From Gammaproteobacteria bacterium (GTDB lineage: Bacteria; Pseudomonadota; Gammaproteobacteria; Pseudomonadales; Azotimanducaceae), in assembly GCA_009840545.1 (NCBI GenBank), contig VXNM01000003.1, positions 124,001 through 188,000 of the forward strand: a DNA stretch of 64,000 nt, read 5' to 3'. This document shows positions 7,236-16,539 of the stretch, piece by piece. A program made the position numbers and the translations under genes. The first letter of the stretch is position 1. Every line of letters begins with the position of its first letter. Under the pieces are notes generated by a model, which ran no database searches, was not told the DNA's origin, and saw nothing but the letters and a program-made list of their open reading frames with translations.

Positions 7236-9904
7236 TGATGTAGAGGATTCGGTTTGCTTGGATCTATGTCCAATGCCTTTATAGCCGCTGCGACTTCAGT
7301 GAGAGCAATGGATTGATTGTCGGCTAGGCTGCGCAACGCTGCAACAGTGATGAATCTCTCGTCGACCTCAAAGTGATGCCTCAATTGAGCGCGGGTATCG
7401 CTCCGACCGTATCCGTCTGTCCCAAGTACAAAATAGGGTGCATCAAAGCACCCTCGGATCGACTCGGCATGGGACTTCACGTAGTCCGTCGCCGCTACTA
7501 CTGGAATCTCTCCGTCTAGTAGGGTCCCGGCGTACGGTCTCTTTGGATCCGCTTCCGGGTGCAGCATGTTCCACCTTTCCGTCGCACTTCCATCACGCAT
7601 TAGTTCCGTGAAACTCGTCACGCTCCAGATTCGAGCCGTTACATCGTATTCCTCACTCAATCGTTGACCAGCACGAAGCACCTGCTGAAGAATGGTTCCG
7701 CTTCCTAGTAGGTTGACTACGCGACCACTAGTACGAGAGCTATCACCAATCGTTGTGTAGTGGTACATTCCTTTAATGATTCCTTCTTCAACACCTTCTG
7801 GCATCGGGGGTTGAGCATAGTTCTCGTTCATTAAGGTGATATAGAAGAACACCTTTTCGGATTCGGTATACATGCGACGCAACCCGTCGCAGACTATGAC
7901 GGCAAGTTCGTAGGCAAAACACGGGTCGTACGCTACACAACTTGGATTCGTACTGGCGAGCACATGGCTGTGTCCATCCTGATGCTGCAGTCCCTCACCG
8001 TTGAGAGTGGTACGGCCAGCAGTAGCTCCAAGTAGAAATCCCCGGGCTTGCATGTCGCCAGCAGCCCAGGTCAAGTCTCCGACTCGCTGGAATCCAAACA
8101 TCGAATAGAAAATGTAAAACGGAATCAGGGTGTAACCATGGCTGCTCGAAGACGTCGCTGCTGCCAGCCACGCTGCAAACGCTCCGGCTTCATTGATTCC
8201 CTCTTCCAAGACCTGTCCGTCGCGAGTCTCTTTATAGGCTGTGAGTGCACCCGCGTCCACGGGTTCGTAGAGCTGGCCTTCGGATGAATATATGCCCAGC
8301 TGGCGGAACATTCCCTCCATTCCAAAAGTTCGAGCCTCATCCGGAATTATCGGAACAATCCGATCGCGAATCGCCTTGTCTCGCAACAAGGTTGCTAGGA
8401 TTCGCACAAAAGCCATGGTCGTGGAAATCTCTCGATCGCGGGAGCCATCCGTCTGACCCTTCAACGCATCCAATCCTGGGACTTCAAACCCATCCTCGAC
8501 CTCGACGCGACGCGGAATGCAGCCTCCCAGCTTTTCTCGCTGTTGGCGCATGTAGGTCATTTCAATGCTGTCGGCTGGTGGACGGTAATAAGGAACACCA
8601 TCAAGTTCCGAATCATTGATGGGAACATTGAATCGATCTCTGAATTGCCTCAACTCATCGTTATTGAGTTTCTTGACTTGGTGAGTAGTGTTTTCGGACT
8701 CACCTGCGTCCCCCATGCCATACCCCTTGACCGTCTTGGCCAAGATCACAGTAGGTTGACCCTTATGATTCATCGCTTCGTGGTATGCAGCGAACAATTT
8801 GTGTGGGTCGTGACCTCCTCGATTCAAGCGTTCGATTGCGTCGTCCGACATGTCCGAAACCAGTTCTAGCAGTTCTTCATACTTGCCAAAGAATTCTGAG
8901 CGAGTAAAGCCTCCCCCCTTCGCCTTGAAGTTCTGATATTCACCGTCGACCGTTTCGTCCATGAGCTGCTGCAAGAGGCCATTGCTGTCCCGTTCAAACA
9001 AGGGATCCCAGTGACGGCCCCAAACAACCTTGATGACGTTCCAGCCTGAACCTCTGAACTCTCCCTCGAGTTCCTGAATGATCTTGCCGTTGCCTCGCAC
9101 CGGCCCATCAAGTCGTTGTAGATTGCAATTCACAACAAAGATGAGATTGTCGAGGCGTTCTCGTCCTGCAAGCGATAGCACACCTAGAGACTCGGGCTCG
9201 TCGCATTCGCCATCGCCAAGAAAAGCCCACACCTTTCGGTCGCCCATCTCGACGAGTCCCCGAGCGTCGAGATACTTCATTACGTGGGCTTGATATATCG
9301 CCTGAATTGGTCCCAATCCCATAGAAACTGTGGGAAATTGCCAATAGTCCGGCATCAATCTCGGATGTGGATACGACGAGAGTCCCCTGCCCCCAGTTTC
9401 CTGCCTGAAATGGTCCAAGTGCTGCTCGTCGAGCCGACCTTCCAAATAGGAGCGAGCGTAGATTCCCGGTGAACTATGTCCTTGGTAGTAGATGAGGTCG
9501 CCGAGATTGGAATCCGAAGGGCCCCGGAAGAAATGGTTGAAGCCTACTTCATAAAGAGTGGCCGCCGATGCGAAAGTTGATATGTGCCCGCCCAAGTCCC
9601 CGTCCCTTCGATTTGCACGCACCACCATCGCCAGTGCGTTCCATCGAATGAGACTCCTAATCTGTCTCTCGATGTGATCGTCACCAGGCTTCATGGCCTC
9701 GCGCGAAACGGGAATCGTGTTTCTGTAAGGTGTAGTTGTCAAAAACGGGAGCGGAGCTCCCGTTCGAGCGATTCTTGAGGAAAGTTTGCTTAGTAGGTAA
9801 GAAGCTCTTTCGCACCCCTCGTGTTCTAGTACATCTTCAAGAGCGTCCAGCCACTCTTGAGTTTCCTGAGGATTTTGATCTGGTACGTGGGGTGGTCGAG
9901 CCAT
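7232..9904 (-). CDS. aceE: pyruvate dehydrogenase E1 component (homodimeric type)
   Basis: Thiamine-diphosphate-dependent decarboxylation of pyruvate and reductive acetylation of the E2 lipoyl group. At 890 residues it is close to E. coli AceE (887). The ThDP/Mg motif GDGECDEPES, with the downstream NCNLQRLDGPV, is intact. The N-terminus PPHVPDQNPQETQEWLDALE is the region that binds the E2 domain in known structures. It forms an operon with aceF. The first about 50 codons and leader are duplicated at 14.1-14.3 kb (see that entry). A hairpin CGGGAGC/GCTCCCG lies inside the gene at 9746-9762, exactly where the duplication ends. Confidence 0.97.
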   Translation of the reverse strand: MARPPHVPDQNPQETQEWLDALEDVLEHEGCERASYLLSKLSSRIARTGAPLPFLTTTPYRNTIPVSREAMKPGDDHIERQIRSLIRWNALAMVVRANRRDGDLGGHISTFASAATLYEVGFNHFFRGPSDSNLGDLIYYQGHSSPGIYARSYLEGRLDEQHLDHFRQETGGRGLSSYPHPRLMPDYWQFPTVSMGLGPIQAIYQAHVMKYLDARGLVEMGDRKVWAFLGDGECDEPESLGVLSLAGRERLDNLIFVVNCNLQRLDGPVRGNGKIIQELEGEFRGSGWNVIKVVWGRHWDPLFERDSNGLLQQLMDETVDGEYQNFKAKGGGFTRSEFFGKYEELLELVSDMSDDAIERLNRGGHDPHKLFAAYHEAMNHKGQPTVILAKTVKGYGMGDAGESENTTHQVKKLNNDELRQFRDRFNVPINDSELDGVPYYRPPADSIEMTYMRQQREKLGGCIPRRVEVEDGFEVPGLDALKGQTDGSRDREISTTMAFVRILATLLRDKAIRDRIVPIIPDEARTFGMEGMFRQLGIYSSEGQLYEPVDAGALTAYKETRDGQVLEEGINEAGAFAAWLAAATSSSSHGYTLIPFYIFYSMFGFQRVGDLTWAAGDMQARGFLLGATAGRTTLNGEGLQHQDGHSHVLASTNPSCVAYDPCFAYELAVIVCDGLRRMYTESEKVFFYITLMNENYAQPPMPEGVEEGIIKGMYHYTTIGDSSRTSGRVVNLLGSGTILQQVLRAGQRLSEEYDVTARIWSVTSFTELMRDGSATERWNMLHPEADPKRPYAGTLLDGEIPVVAATDYVKSHAESIRGCFDAPYFVLGTDGYGRSDTRAQLRHHFEVDERFITVAALRSLADNQSIALTEVAAAIKALDIDPSKPNPLHQ

Positions 9905-9947
9905 CTGTTAAACGTGATTTTTCGCCGTCAGATTATAGACTCTAGGG
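9762..9947. repeat. direct repeat copy A (aceE leader plus first codons)
   Basis: This stretch and 14086-14270 are clearly homologous in the same orientation, with mismatches scattered over both coding and leader sequence. Copy A is the functional aceE 5' end. Homology stops at the hairpin at 9746-9762. Confidence 0.9.
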
Positions 9948-9960
9948 CTTTATTGCTTAA
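9932..9960 (-). promoter_or_regulatory. candidate sigma70 promoter of aceEF
   Basis: On the minus strand a perfect -10 TATAAT (9937-9932) lies 17 bases after a weak -35 TTAAGC (9960-9955). It is about 27 bases upstream of the aceE start, implying a short leader. In the duplicated copy at 14.26 kb the same -10 has become TATAGT. Confidence 0.45.
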
Positions 9961-10199
9961 GACCTGGTAGCAACTTGCCAAATTCTTCATTACGCTTGTG
10001 CAGATACGATAGTACTGAATAATTGAACATGATAGAGGTAGAGTAGAAAGAGCAATGAAGAAGTTCCCAAAGACCAGCATTAGAGACCGGACAAAACTCT
10101 TTCGAAGCGAGCGTGAGAGTCTGAAAGCCGCGACCCGAGTGCAATAGCACGAAAACTTTCAACGCCCGCGATTTGGACACTATAAGGCCTACGTGCTCA

Positions 10200-10350
10200 A
10201 GCAGCATTGCATTCGATGGTGCGCAAGCAGCGCGTTTCAGGCATCGCCCACGGCTGGCGCGTTGTTCGAATACATCCAATTGCCCTCACAACAAGTGGTT
10301 CGCCACCATCTACCTCGTCACCACCGACAAGGACAGAATCTCAGCTGCAG
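10200..10350 (+). pseudogene. relic of an IS1595-family transposase
   Basis: Three plus-strand frames carry consecutive pieces of an IS1595/ISXO2-type DDE transposase N-terminal region. They are RKQ-like residues near 10215, then GALFEYIQLP (about 10258-10287), then HNKWFATIYLVTTDKDRISA from 10287. Together they match the family pattern CRKQFSV..GT.FE.(S)K.PL.KWF.AIYL.TT.K.GIS. At least two frameshifts separate the pieces and the catalytic DDE part is missing, so it is a dead fragment. It lies between the two aceE-derived direct repeats, consistent with past mobile-element activity there. Confidence 0.6.
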
Positions 10351-10481
10351 CATCGTCTTTTGTTCGTGTGCGCGATTCACTTGCCGTCACCGGCGAAGAT
10401 TCTGTATGGTGAAGCCTTGCAGGCATAGATCTTGCTGGCATAGATGCAGAGGCAATTTCGAAAATTAGACTAAACAGGTAG

Positions 10482-13400
10482 GTGGAACTCAGTGCAGGCA
10501 CGCCATTGAGCACATCGGGAAGCAGAATCCTTGCTGCAATTCGGGCCGAATTTGAAACCACCAAACGGCTTACACGATTCAAGATTTTGCGAATCGTACT
10601 GCCGTTGGCCACGCTTGTCGCTTACGCGATGTCCTGTTTTATCTATGTGTTTGTCGCGCCGTACTCTCCAACTTTTGGCGCTGCGACTCCAAAGTACCTT
10701 CTGGAGAACATCGACCCTACATTCTTCCTGATCTTTCAGCTAGCTGCACTATTCCTCGTGTTTGATGCACCGCATCGCCATCGGAGTAATCAAATTGCCG
10801 AGGTTTTGGATGCGAAACCTGTGTCAAACTTCGAGCTACTCATGGGTCGAGTGATTGCAACCGCGGCGTTGATATGGCTACTTGTGGTAGTAGTCGTTCT
10901 CATTCCATGCTTGATTGGACTAATTGCTGCCGTTTGGGGTTTTGATTTTGCCGAACCCATCGCAATTGCGTCGGTTCTAAACCTTTTGTTTCTTGATGCA
11001 CCCACCACGCTTCTGTATTGGTGTGCGTTTGCCGTGCTGTTGACCAGCATTCTGCAACTTCGCGTTGCGGTCTTTGCTGTGGCTGCAGCTTTCATGTTTC
11101 TGTGGTTCTTCTTGACCGTTGAATCGCCCTATTCCGTCTTGTCGCTAGTGTCGCCGTCTTCAAACGACACTCTATTCATTTCTGATTTAGCACCTGAATT
11201 GGTTTCAGTAACTGTCCTTCTCGTCCGATTGGCCTCTCTCTTACTTGCATTTGCCTTCGTCCTGCTAGCGGCTGCATGGATTAAGCGAAACGACGACCCG
11301 TCATCGACGAATGTTCGAGTTGTTGCACCACTTGCTCTTGTCGCTTGCGCAGGAATGTACGGATTGGCCAGTGCGATGGTCTTTGGCGCACTAGCGGAAG
11401 ACAAGCGGTGGCGAGAATTTCATGCCGCCGCAGAGGAAGGACGAGAGCTAGATCTCAAGAGAATATCAGGCACTGTCAAACTCGACGCCAGGTCGAAGTT
11501 GGAAATCGACATGAAATTGGAATTTTCTGCCGACTTGCTAGATTCCGAGCCCCTTGTATTTGCCTTCAATCCGGCAATGAACATCCAATCGTTGGAATTG
11601 AACGGGTCCGATGCCAATCACACTTTCAAAAATGGCCTACTTCACCTGCGCAATCCAAATCTGCTTGAATCGCATTCTGATCAAACTCTGCGAATCGTAG
11701 CTCGGGGCCGACCCAACCCTCGTTTTGCTTACTTCGACAGTGCAGTCAACTACAAGGCTGATCCAAATGCTCCGATTCAGACCACTTCATTGTTCGGCAG
11801 CGTAAACTCGCTGTTCAGCTCTCGATATATTGCATTGATGCCAGCCATTTGCTGGTATCCGACTCCAGGTCCCATCAATGGTCAGTTCTCCAGGCAACAG
11901 CATGGGTCGGACTACTTCGATGTCGACTTGACTGTCAAGTTGTTGCCATCAAATCTCTTGCTTGTCGGTTCCGGAACTACGACCGTCCAAGGTCAGGAAG
12001 AGTCGACTTACAACATTAGGTCTCACGCGCCCATGCACGAAATTGGCTTATTTGCGTCGTCATTTTTCCACATGGAGACTGAAATCGATGGTATGACCAT
12101 TGCAATGTACTTCCACATGAGCCATGCAAAGCATCTCGTCTGGATCGACGACTTCGAACAATCCTTCCGATCGGAAGTTCAAGAGTGGCTTCGACGCTAC
12201 CTCGACCTCGGACTGACTCTACCGCAACATTCCTTGTCGTTTGTGGAAGCTCCCCGACAACTGCGGACAGTGGGTGGTGGCTGGCGGATGGACTCGGTCG
12301 CCGCGCTTCCGGGTGTCGTTCTTGTCAAAGAACACGGCTTCCCAACAGCTCCACTTTCTGTCGGTCTCGCTCGAATTGAGGAGAGTATTGACGACCGGGA
12401 GCAACGTCGGGCAAGCCAGACAAACCTCGTAGCGGAATATTTGGCACGTGGATTGGAAACAGACAATCTGTGGGTCGGTCTGCCTAACACTTTTTGGTCG
12501 GAAGTCACCTCTGCCACTGGAGAATACGCACAAGCTCTCGACCAAATCGCTCGTTCTCTTATTGGGTCATTAGCACCCAATCCATTTCAGTTTTTCTCCA
12601 TCTATTCAAGCTCGCACATCGCACACATGACTGGTGTAAACCTCAATATATCCAGCGAATTCTTAGGCGCTGTTCTTTACGGCCGTCCGGTGCCATCGCC
12701 CATTCAATCCTTTGTTGACGACTATGGGCGGCGTGCGTCTGTTTGGAACTACGTTGAGAACCTCGCCTTTTCGGATTTGCCCACAGGCGACAATCAACGC
12801 GATCTCGAATTGATGCTGTTCAAGAGCAACGAAATCGCGAGAGGATTGCTCTCGGTAAATGGCGAGGCGAAGGTGTTCAAGTGGCTCACAAACTTACAAA
12901 GGGAATTCGCAGGATCTACTTACACATACCACGACATGCTGGTACAAGCCAACGAGTTCGAATTGACCGTCGATCCGTTTCTTACCGACTGGATAACAAA
13001 CGCCTCGCTTCCAGGCTACGTGGTGTCTCGAATGAGTGTTGATCGAATTGTGGACGATGCTAGAGGAAACCCCCAATATAAGACGAGCGTGACGGTTAGA
13101 AACATGGAGCCAGTGGGTGGACTTGTACGTCTGCAATACCCAACTGAAGAGACGTGGAGCTGGATGTTTCCCTACTACACGCAGTCAAAGGGAGTCTATA
13201 TCCCTGCAGAGACCTCTACGCGCATAAACCTGATCACTCCCTATGAAGTTCGTAATGCCCAGTTGCTACCGGGTCTTTCCATGAATCGAGGTGCAATTAG
13301 CCTGCAAAAATCCTCTTCGACTATTAATGAGTTTCCTGAGGTTAAACCTCCCCCATTTGCAGAGCGAAGCGACTGGATGCCAATTTCCGAAAGAGGAATC

Positions 13401-13961
13401 ATCGTCGACGATCTCGATGCAGGATTTACGGTAACTCAACGTGCTCCCAACTTAGCACGGCCGACATCGATTGGCCCCGTCGGATGGTTTGCCTCACCAC
13501 GACTCCAGTTAGAAATGGACAGTGGCTTGCCGTACTTGGGGACCTATTACGAACGCATTCGCGAATTCCGAGTGCCTCGTGGAACTTGGGGAAGAATAGT
13601 TGAAAGCTCTGCATACGGAAGATATCGAAAGACAGTAGCACAGGCTTGGATCAGAGACACAATACACACCGCGCGCTTCACGACGGAGTTGCCTGAGCCT
13701 TCCCAATGGACACTCTCCTTCCATGTTCCCAGAAGTTGGCGACCGGGACCGAATCTGGATTTGCAGTGGCAGTTCAAGATTTCCAACGATAGCAAGGAGT
13801 GGTATCGCGAATTTGACGTCGGTTCCAAAGTGCCCGGGTGGAACCTAATTGGAAACTTCGATCTACCCAAAGGAGCTATTCGCGTGGAATTAGTCGCCTC
13901 TTCGAAACCTGGTCATGTCTACGCGGACGCAATTCGCTGGACTAGATCACAAGATCCCTAG
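10482..13961 (+). CDS. ABC-2-type permease / degenerate M1 aminopeptidase-like fusion
   Basis: 1159 residues from a GTG start. The N-terminal about 310 residues hold seven hydrophobic segments (roughly 37-62, 79-97, 124-154, 166-191, 192-215, 239-266, 281-305), as in ABC-2 permeases fused to M1 peptidases. The following periplasmic part resembles the M1 beta-domain and peptidase domain (ALMPAICWYPTPGP, TIAMYFHMSHAKHLVWIDDFEQ), but no HExxH zinc motif occurs anywhere, so peptidase activity is unlikely. The last about 140 residues, ending in PGWNLIGNFDLPKGAIRVEL then YADAIRW, look like a golvesin/xanthan-lyase C-terminal beta domain. Such permeases normally sit beside an ABC ATPase; none is found here. 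Function unknown; possibly envelope protein or polysaccharide handling. Confidence 0.7.
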   Translation: MELSAGTPLSTSGSRILAAIRAEFETTKRLTRFKILRIVLPLATLVAYAMSCFIYVFVAPYSPTFGAATPKYLLENIDPTFFLIFQLAALFLVFDAPHRHRSNQIAEVLDAKPVSNFELLMGRVIATAALIWLLVVVVVLIPCLIGLIAAVWGFDFAEPIAIASVLNLLFLDAPTTLLYWCAFAVLLTSILQLRVAVFAVAAAFMFLWFFLTVESPYSVLSLVSPSSNDTLFISDLAPELVSVTVLLVRLASLLLAFAFVLLAAAWIKRNDDPSSTNVRVVAPLALVACAGMYGLASAMVFGALAEDKRWREFHAAAEEGRELDLKRISGTVKLDARSKLEIDMKLEFSADLLDSEPLVFAFNPAMNIQSLELNGSDANHTFKNGLLHLRNPNLLESHSDQTLRIVARGRPNPRFAYFDSAVNYKADPNAPIQTTSLFGSVNSLFSSRYIALMPAICWYPTPGPINGQFSRQQHGSDYFDVDLTVKLLPSNLLLVGSGTTTVQGQEESTYNIRSHAPMHEIGLFASSFFHMETEIDGMTIAMYFHMSHAKHLVWIDDFEQSFRSEVQEWLRRYLDLGLTLPQHSLSFVEAPRQLRTVGGGWRMDSVAALPGVVLVKEHGFPTAPLSVGLARIEESIDDREQRRASQTNLVAEYLARGLETDNLWVGLPNTFWSEVTSATGEYAQALDQIARSLIGSLAPNPFQFFSIYSSSHIAHMTGVNLNISSEFLGAVLYGRPVPSPIQSFVDDYGRRASVWNYVENLAFSDLPTGDNQRDLELMLFKSNEIARGLLSVNGEAKVFKWLTNLQREFAGSTYTYHDMLVQANEFELTVDPFLTDWITNASLPGYVVSRMSVDRIVDDARGNPQYKTSVTVRNMEPVGGLVRLQYPTEETWSWMFPYYTQSKGVYIPAETSTRINLITPYEVRNAQLLPGLSMNRGAISLQKSSSTINEFPEVKPPPFAERSDWMPISERGIIVDDLDAGFTVTQRAPNLARPTSIGPVGWFASPRLQLEMDSGLPYLGTYYERIREFRVPRGTWGRIVESSAYGRYRKTVAQAWIRDTIHTARFTTELPEPSQWTLSFHVPRSWRPGPNLDLQWQFKISNDSKEWYREFDVGSKVPGWNLIGNFDLPKGAIRVELVASSKPGHVYADAIRWTRSQDP

Positions 13962-14543
13962 TAGCCCCGTTCGCAACACCAATGGGTGTCAATGTCGAGA
14001 AGAGTGTCTCACTTTTGTCAACTTCCACGGGCGAACTGGCCCACCCCTGAAATTGTTTCCGCTTGCTGCTCTCTGATTTTCTCCCATTCGAGTGATTCTT
14101 GAGGTTAGTCTGCTTAGAAGGTAAAAAGCTCCTTCGCACTCCTCGTGTTCGAGTACATCCTCAAGAGCGTCCAACCACTCTTGAGTTTCATGTGGATTTT
14201 GATCCAGTACGTGAGGTGGTCGAACCATCTGTTAAACGTGGTTTTTCGCCGTCAGACTATAGACTCTAGGACTATGTTGATTGTGCCGTTCCAGCAACTC
14301 TGCATCTTTACCAATTGTTAGTCATCGTATATACGAAGCCACTAGGTGAGCTGTCTAATTGCGCCAGAGTACAGAAGGACTAGACCGAAAAATTCAACGT
14401 TATCCATTCGATGGGCTTAAGATTAATTGGACTGTTTAGGATTCGCTAAATTCGCTCTCCGTGCGGGGTTGCCAAGATTTTCCGGCATGTTGAGACTTTC
14501 AGTTCGATCCTGCCCTCTTAGTAGTGTTCTCTCGTGCAACCCA
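13962..14543. other. gene-free stretch holding the aceE 5' duplicate
   Basis: Apart from repeat copy B (14086-14270) I see no gene. The frame 13989-14228 on the minus strand is only the aceE fragment running into unrelated sequence. Confidence 0.6.
14086..14270 (-). pseudogene. truncated duplicate of the aceE start and leader (repeat copy B)
   Basis: The minus-strand frame from 14228 begins M-V-R-P-P-H-V-L-D-Q-N-P-H-E-T and follows AceE for about 49 residues with about 10 substitutions. It then runs into unrelated sequence and ends at 13989. The duplicated segment also includes the non-coding leader (TGTTAAACGTG, CGCCGTCAGA). The copy is in the same orientation as aceE, 4.3 kb away. Divergence is spread over coding and non-coding positions, indicating no coding constraint and an event that is not very recent. 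Confidence 0.85.
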
Positions 14544-14834
14544 TTAGCTTTTGAGGTCTCCATGCTTCTTTTTTAACATTGCGAATGACTCGACCTTTAA
14601 GCCGGTTGAAGACCCTTGAGATAGGCGGTCGAGACATTCATTTAACGCATCCATGAATTCGTCCATCTCCGCATCACACATCAATTCAATTTGTGTTCCA
14701 TCTTTTAGATAAAACTTTGCGACATTACAGCCCACACAAGATACTGACCTAAAGTAGTCGATATTGCGTTCGTTAACAGACAGTTCATTGTCCTTGCGGT
14801 CATGCAGAACGAACTCAATGCGGTCTTTTTCCAC
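14544..14834 (-). CDS. small hypothetical protein
   Basis: A 96-residue soluble product with an N-terminal beta-rich part (RIEFVLHDRKDNELSVNERNIDYF, then CVGCNVAKFYLKDGTQIELMC) and a helical Asp/Glu-rich C-terminus. It looks like a short two-strand-plus-helix domain. No family recognised. It lies downstream of the AbiEi-like gene on the same strand with about 120 bases between. It does not resemble the AbiEii nucleotidyltransferase toxin that would be expected next to AbiEi. Confidence 0.45.
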   Translation of the reverse strand: MEKDRIEFVLHDRKDNELSVNERNIDYFRSVSCVGCNVAKFYLKDGTQIELMCDAEMDEFMDALNECLDRLSQGSSTGLKVESFAMLKKKHGDLKS

Positions 14835-14955
14835 TCTGGATTCTTTTTGATAATGAGTCTATCCAATTAGTGTATACGGTCATTTTTCGGGCCTATCCAA
14901 AGAACTAGCAATGGCAGCATCATTTTGGACTATCGAAGCTATCAAACGGAAATAG

Positions 14956-16044
14956 TCACTGTACACCATTCAAGACCCTTTGCCTCAAGAATTCAGCAGC
15001 CTCTTTACCGCGTTCGCCGGCACGACAAAGATCCAAGTAAGTCTGTAGCGGGCTAGTACAAATGATGCCCTCAACTGGTTCAATTACGTCCTCTAGGACA
15101 CTGGAATCGCCTGTCAATTGCACAACTACATTTCCCCCTTCTCCGACACGAACTGCATTTAGCGTTTCTTGGATGAAATCAAGTACAGAGGGAGTCGCAT
15201 AGAGAAACTCTGTGCTAGTTCGACCATAGGGCGCGATCCATCGAGCCGCCGTGAATGACCCGTACATCACTTTACCGCAAGTCGACTGATCGGAAAACAA
15301 CCGTCGAATCGAACTCTCTAAGCTCTTTCCATGAAGAGTTGTGTAGAGCGAAATTTCCTCCAAATTTGGACTATAGCTTTCGTTCCACGCATCCAAAACG
15401 AGATCGGGCGCAGCCAGTACGATCCCCTCGTGTGTTTCTTGCGCCCACTCTCGACTCAAAAGTCCACGTCGTACATTACTTGCAAGCCCTAGGCTTATGT
15501 GTGCCGCCGATGCCAGTTCCTTGACCCTCCAGGGTCGTGTTGGCTCTTTGAGCATGGCTCTAATCATTCTCGATGCCTTTGTGCCAAACAGCGACTTCAA
15601 GGCACGTCGTTCCGGTCGAGGTGTGATGCCCGTGGCGATATCTACTAGTAGGTTTGGAAGCTTCAAGTACGAGTTTCCAGCCAAATCCATATAGTTGGTT
15701 CCATTGAACTTACAAATCTCTCTCGATTGCTCGGAAAGAAATGGAGCCACGAATAATGGAATTGCGTTCATGTTTGATGCACTAATCGCATTTCTCAGAA
15801 ATAGGACTCCGTCTCGAACGGTGCGAGGTTGTCCATTGGATTTGACTTCGACAGCTAATTCCATTGGCCGACCAAGCACGTTAATTCTTGCTATCGCGTC
15901 GAATCTTGGACCGCGTACATTGCCTGCAACTTCAAATTTGATACTTTCCAATGCGACATCGTCAAAATTGCTACAGAGACCACTCAGTAGTGGTCCAACA
16001 GATCGAGTGATGTTGTAGTCGTAAAGACTTGCTTCTAGAATCAT
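14956..16044 (-). CDS. AbiEi-like winged-helix protein with nuclease-like N-terminus
   Basis: 362 residues. The C-terminal part ends in EGIICTSPLQTYLDLCRAGERGKEAAEFLR, the signature ending of proteins annotated as type IV toxin-antitoxin AbiEi-family regulators. A winged-helix segment precedes it (RPWRVKELASAAHISLGLASNVRRGL, about residues 172-198). The N-terminal domain contains RFDAIARINV then ELAVEVKSNGQPR, an arrangement of acidic residues and E-x-K seen in PD-(D/E)XK folds; this is only a resemblance. No AbiEii toxin gene is adjacent, so the protein is either an orphan or acts differently. A perfect palindrome upstream may be its operator. Confidence 0.65.
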   Translation of the reverse strand: MILEASLYDYNITRSVGPLLSGLCSNFDDVALESIKFEVAGNVRGPRFDAIARINVLGRPMELAVEVKSNGQPRTVRDGVLFLRNAISASNMNAIPLFVAPFLSEQSREICKFNGTNYMDLAGNSYLKLPNLLVDIATGITPRPERRALKSLFGTKASRMIRAMLKEPTRPWRVKELASAAHISLGLASNVRRGLLSREWAQETHEGIVLAAPDLVLDAWNESYSPNLEEISLYTTLHGKSLESSIRRLFSDQSTCGKVMYGSFTAARWIAPYGRTSTEFLYATPSVLDFIQETLNAVRVGEGGNVVVQLTGDSSVLEDVIEPVEGIICTSPLQTYLDLCRAGERGKEAAEFLRQRVLNGVQ

Positions 16045-16092
16045 TTGTCTGCATTACCCTCTAATACTGTGTGTTTCACTGTTATTCATTAT

Positions 16093-16108
16093 TTCAACAT
16101 TTGTTGAA
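16093..16108. promoter_or_regulatory. palindromic candidate operator upstream of the AbiEi-like gene
   Basis: TTCAACA-TT-TGTTGAA is a perfect 7-2-7 palindrome about 50 bases upstream of the AbiEi-like start, in an AT-rich stretch. Position and symmetry suit autoregulation by a dimeric winged-helix protein; there is no direct evidence. Confidence 0.35.
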
Positions 16109-16539
16109 TAAGATTAATATGCTGATACTGAAGTCTTTGTCAATAGAATGGGACAGTTCCAGACCAGAATGGTTAACTAACAGGTCAGGTTCCAAAATTG
16201 GGAATTCACGGTCCGACCTCACACAATTCAGTAGTGTGTGACCACAATCTAGGTCTGAAGGAACGCTGAGCGCGAGAGTTATGTATACCTTGTTTGAAGC
16301 TAATTCGAAAAACAGGATCCAATAATCCTCAAAAGGATCAGCAGAACAGTATCCATCAGTGCAATGATTTGGACGGCGTGTTTGACATTGAAGAAAACGT
16401 GCCGTGTACACCGGGACTGCTTGTTGACGACACCATCGAATGGGATGGACCATGACAATCCTTTCCGTCTTGCTAAGACAGAAACGAAGTGGACCGATCT
16501 TCCCCTTCGCACTCGCATCCACAAGACCAGGTGACTAAA
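16109..16539. other. intergenic stretch between divergent genes
   Basis: About 430 bases. A minus-strand open frame covers it (16094-16522) but its composition does not look like a protein. It ends with AGGTGA, the ribosome-binding site of the DprA-like gene. Confidence 0.4.

Noticed and set aside
9950-10279. 109-codon minus-strand frame upstream of aceE
   Set aside because: It overlaps the IS1595 relic on the other strand and the aceE promoter; no protein-like features.
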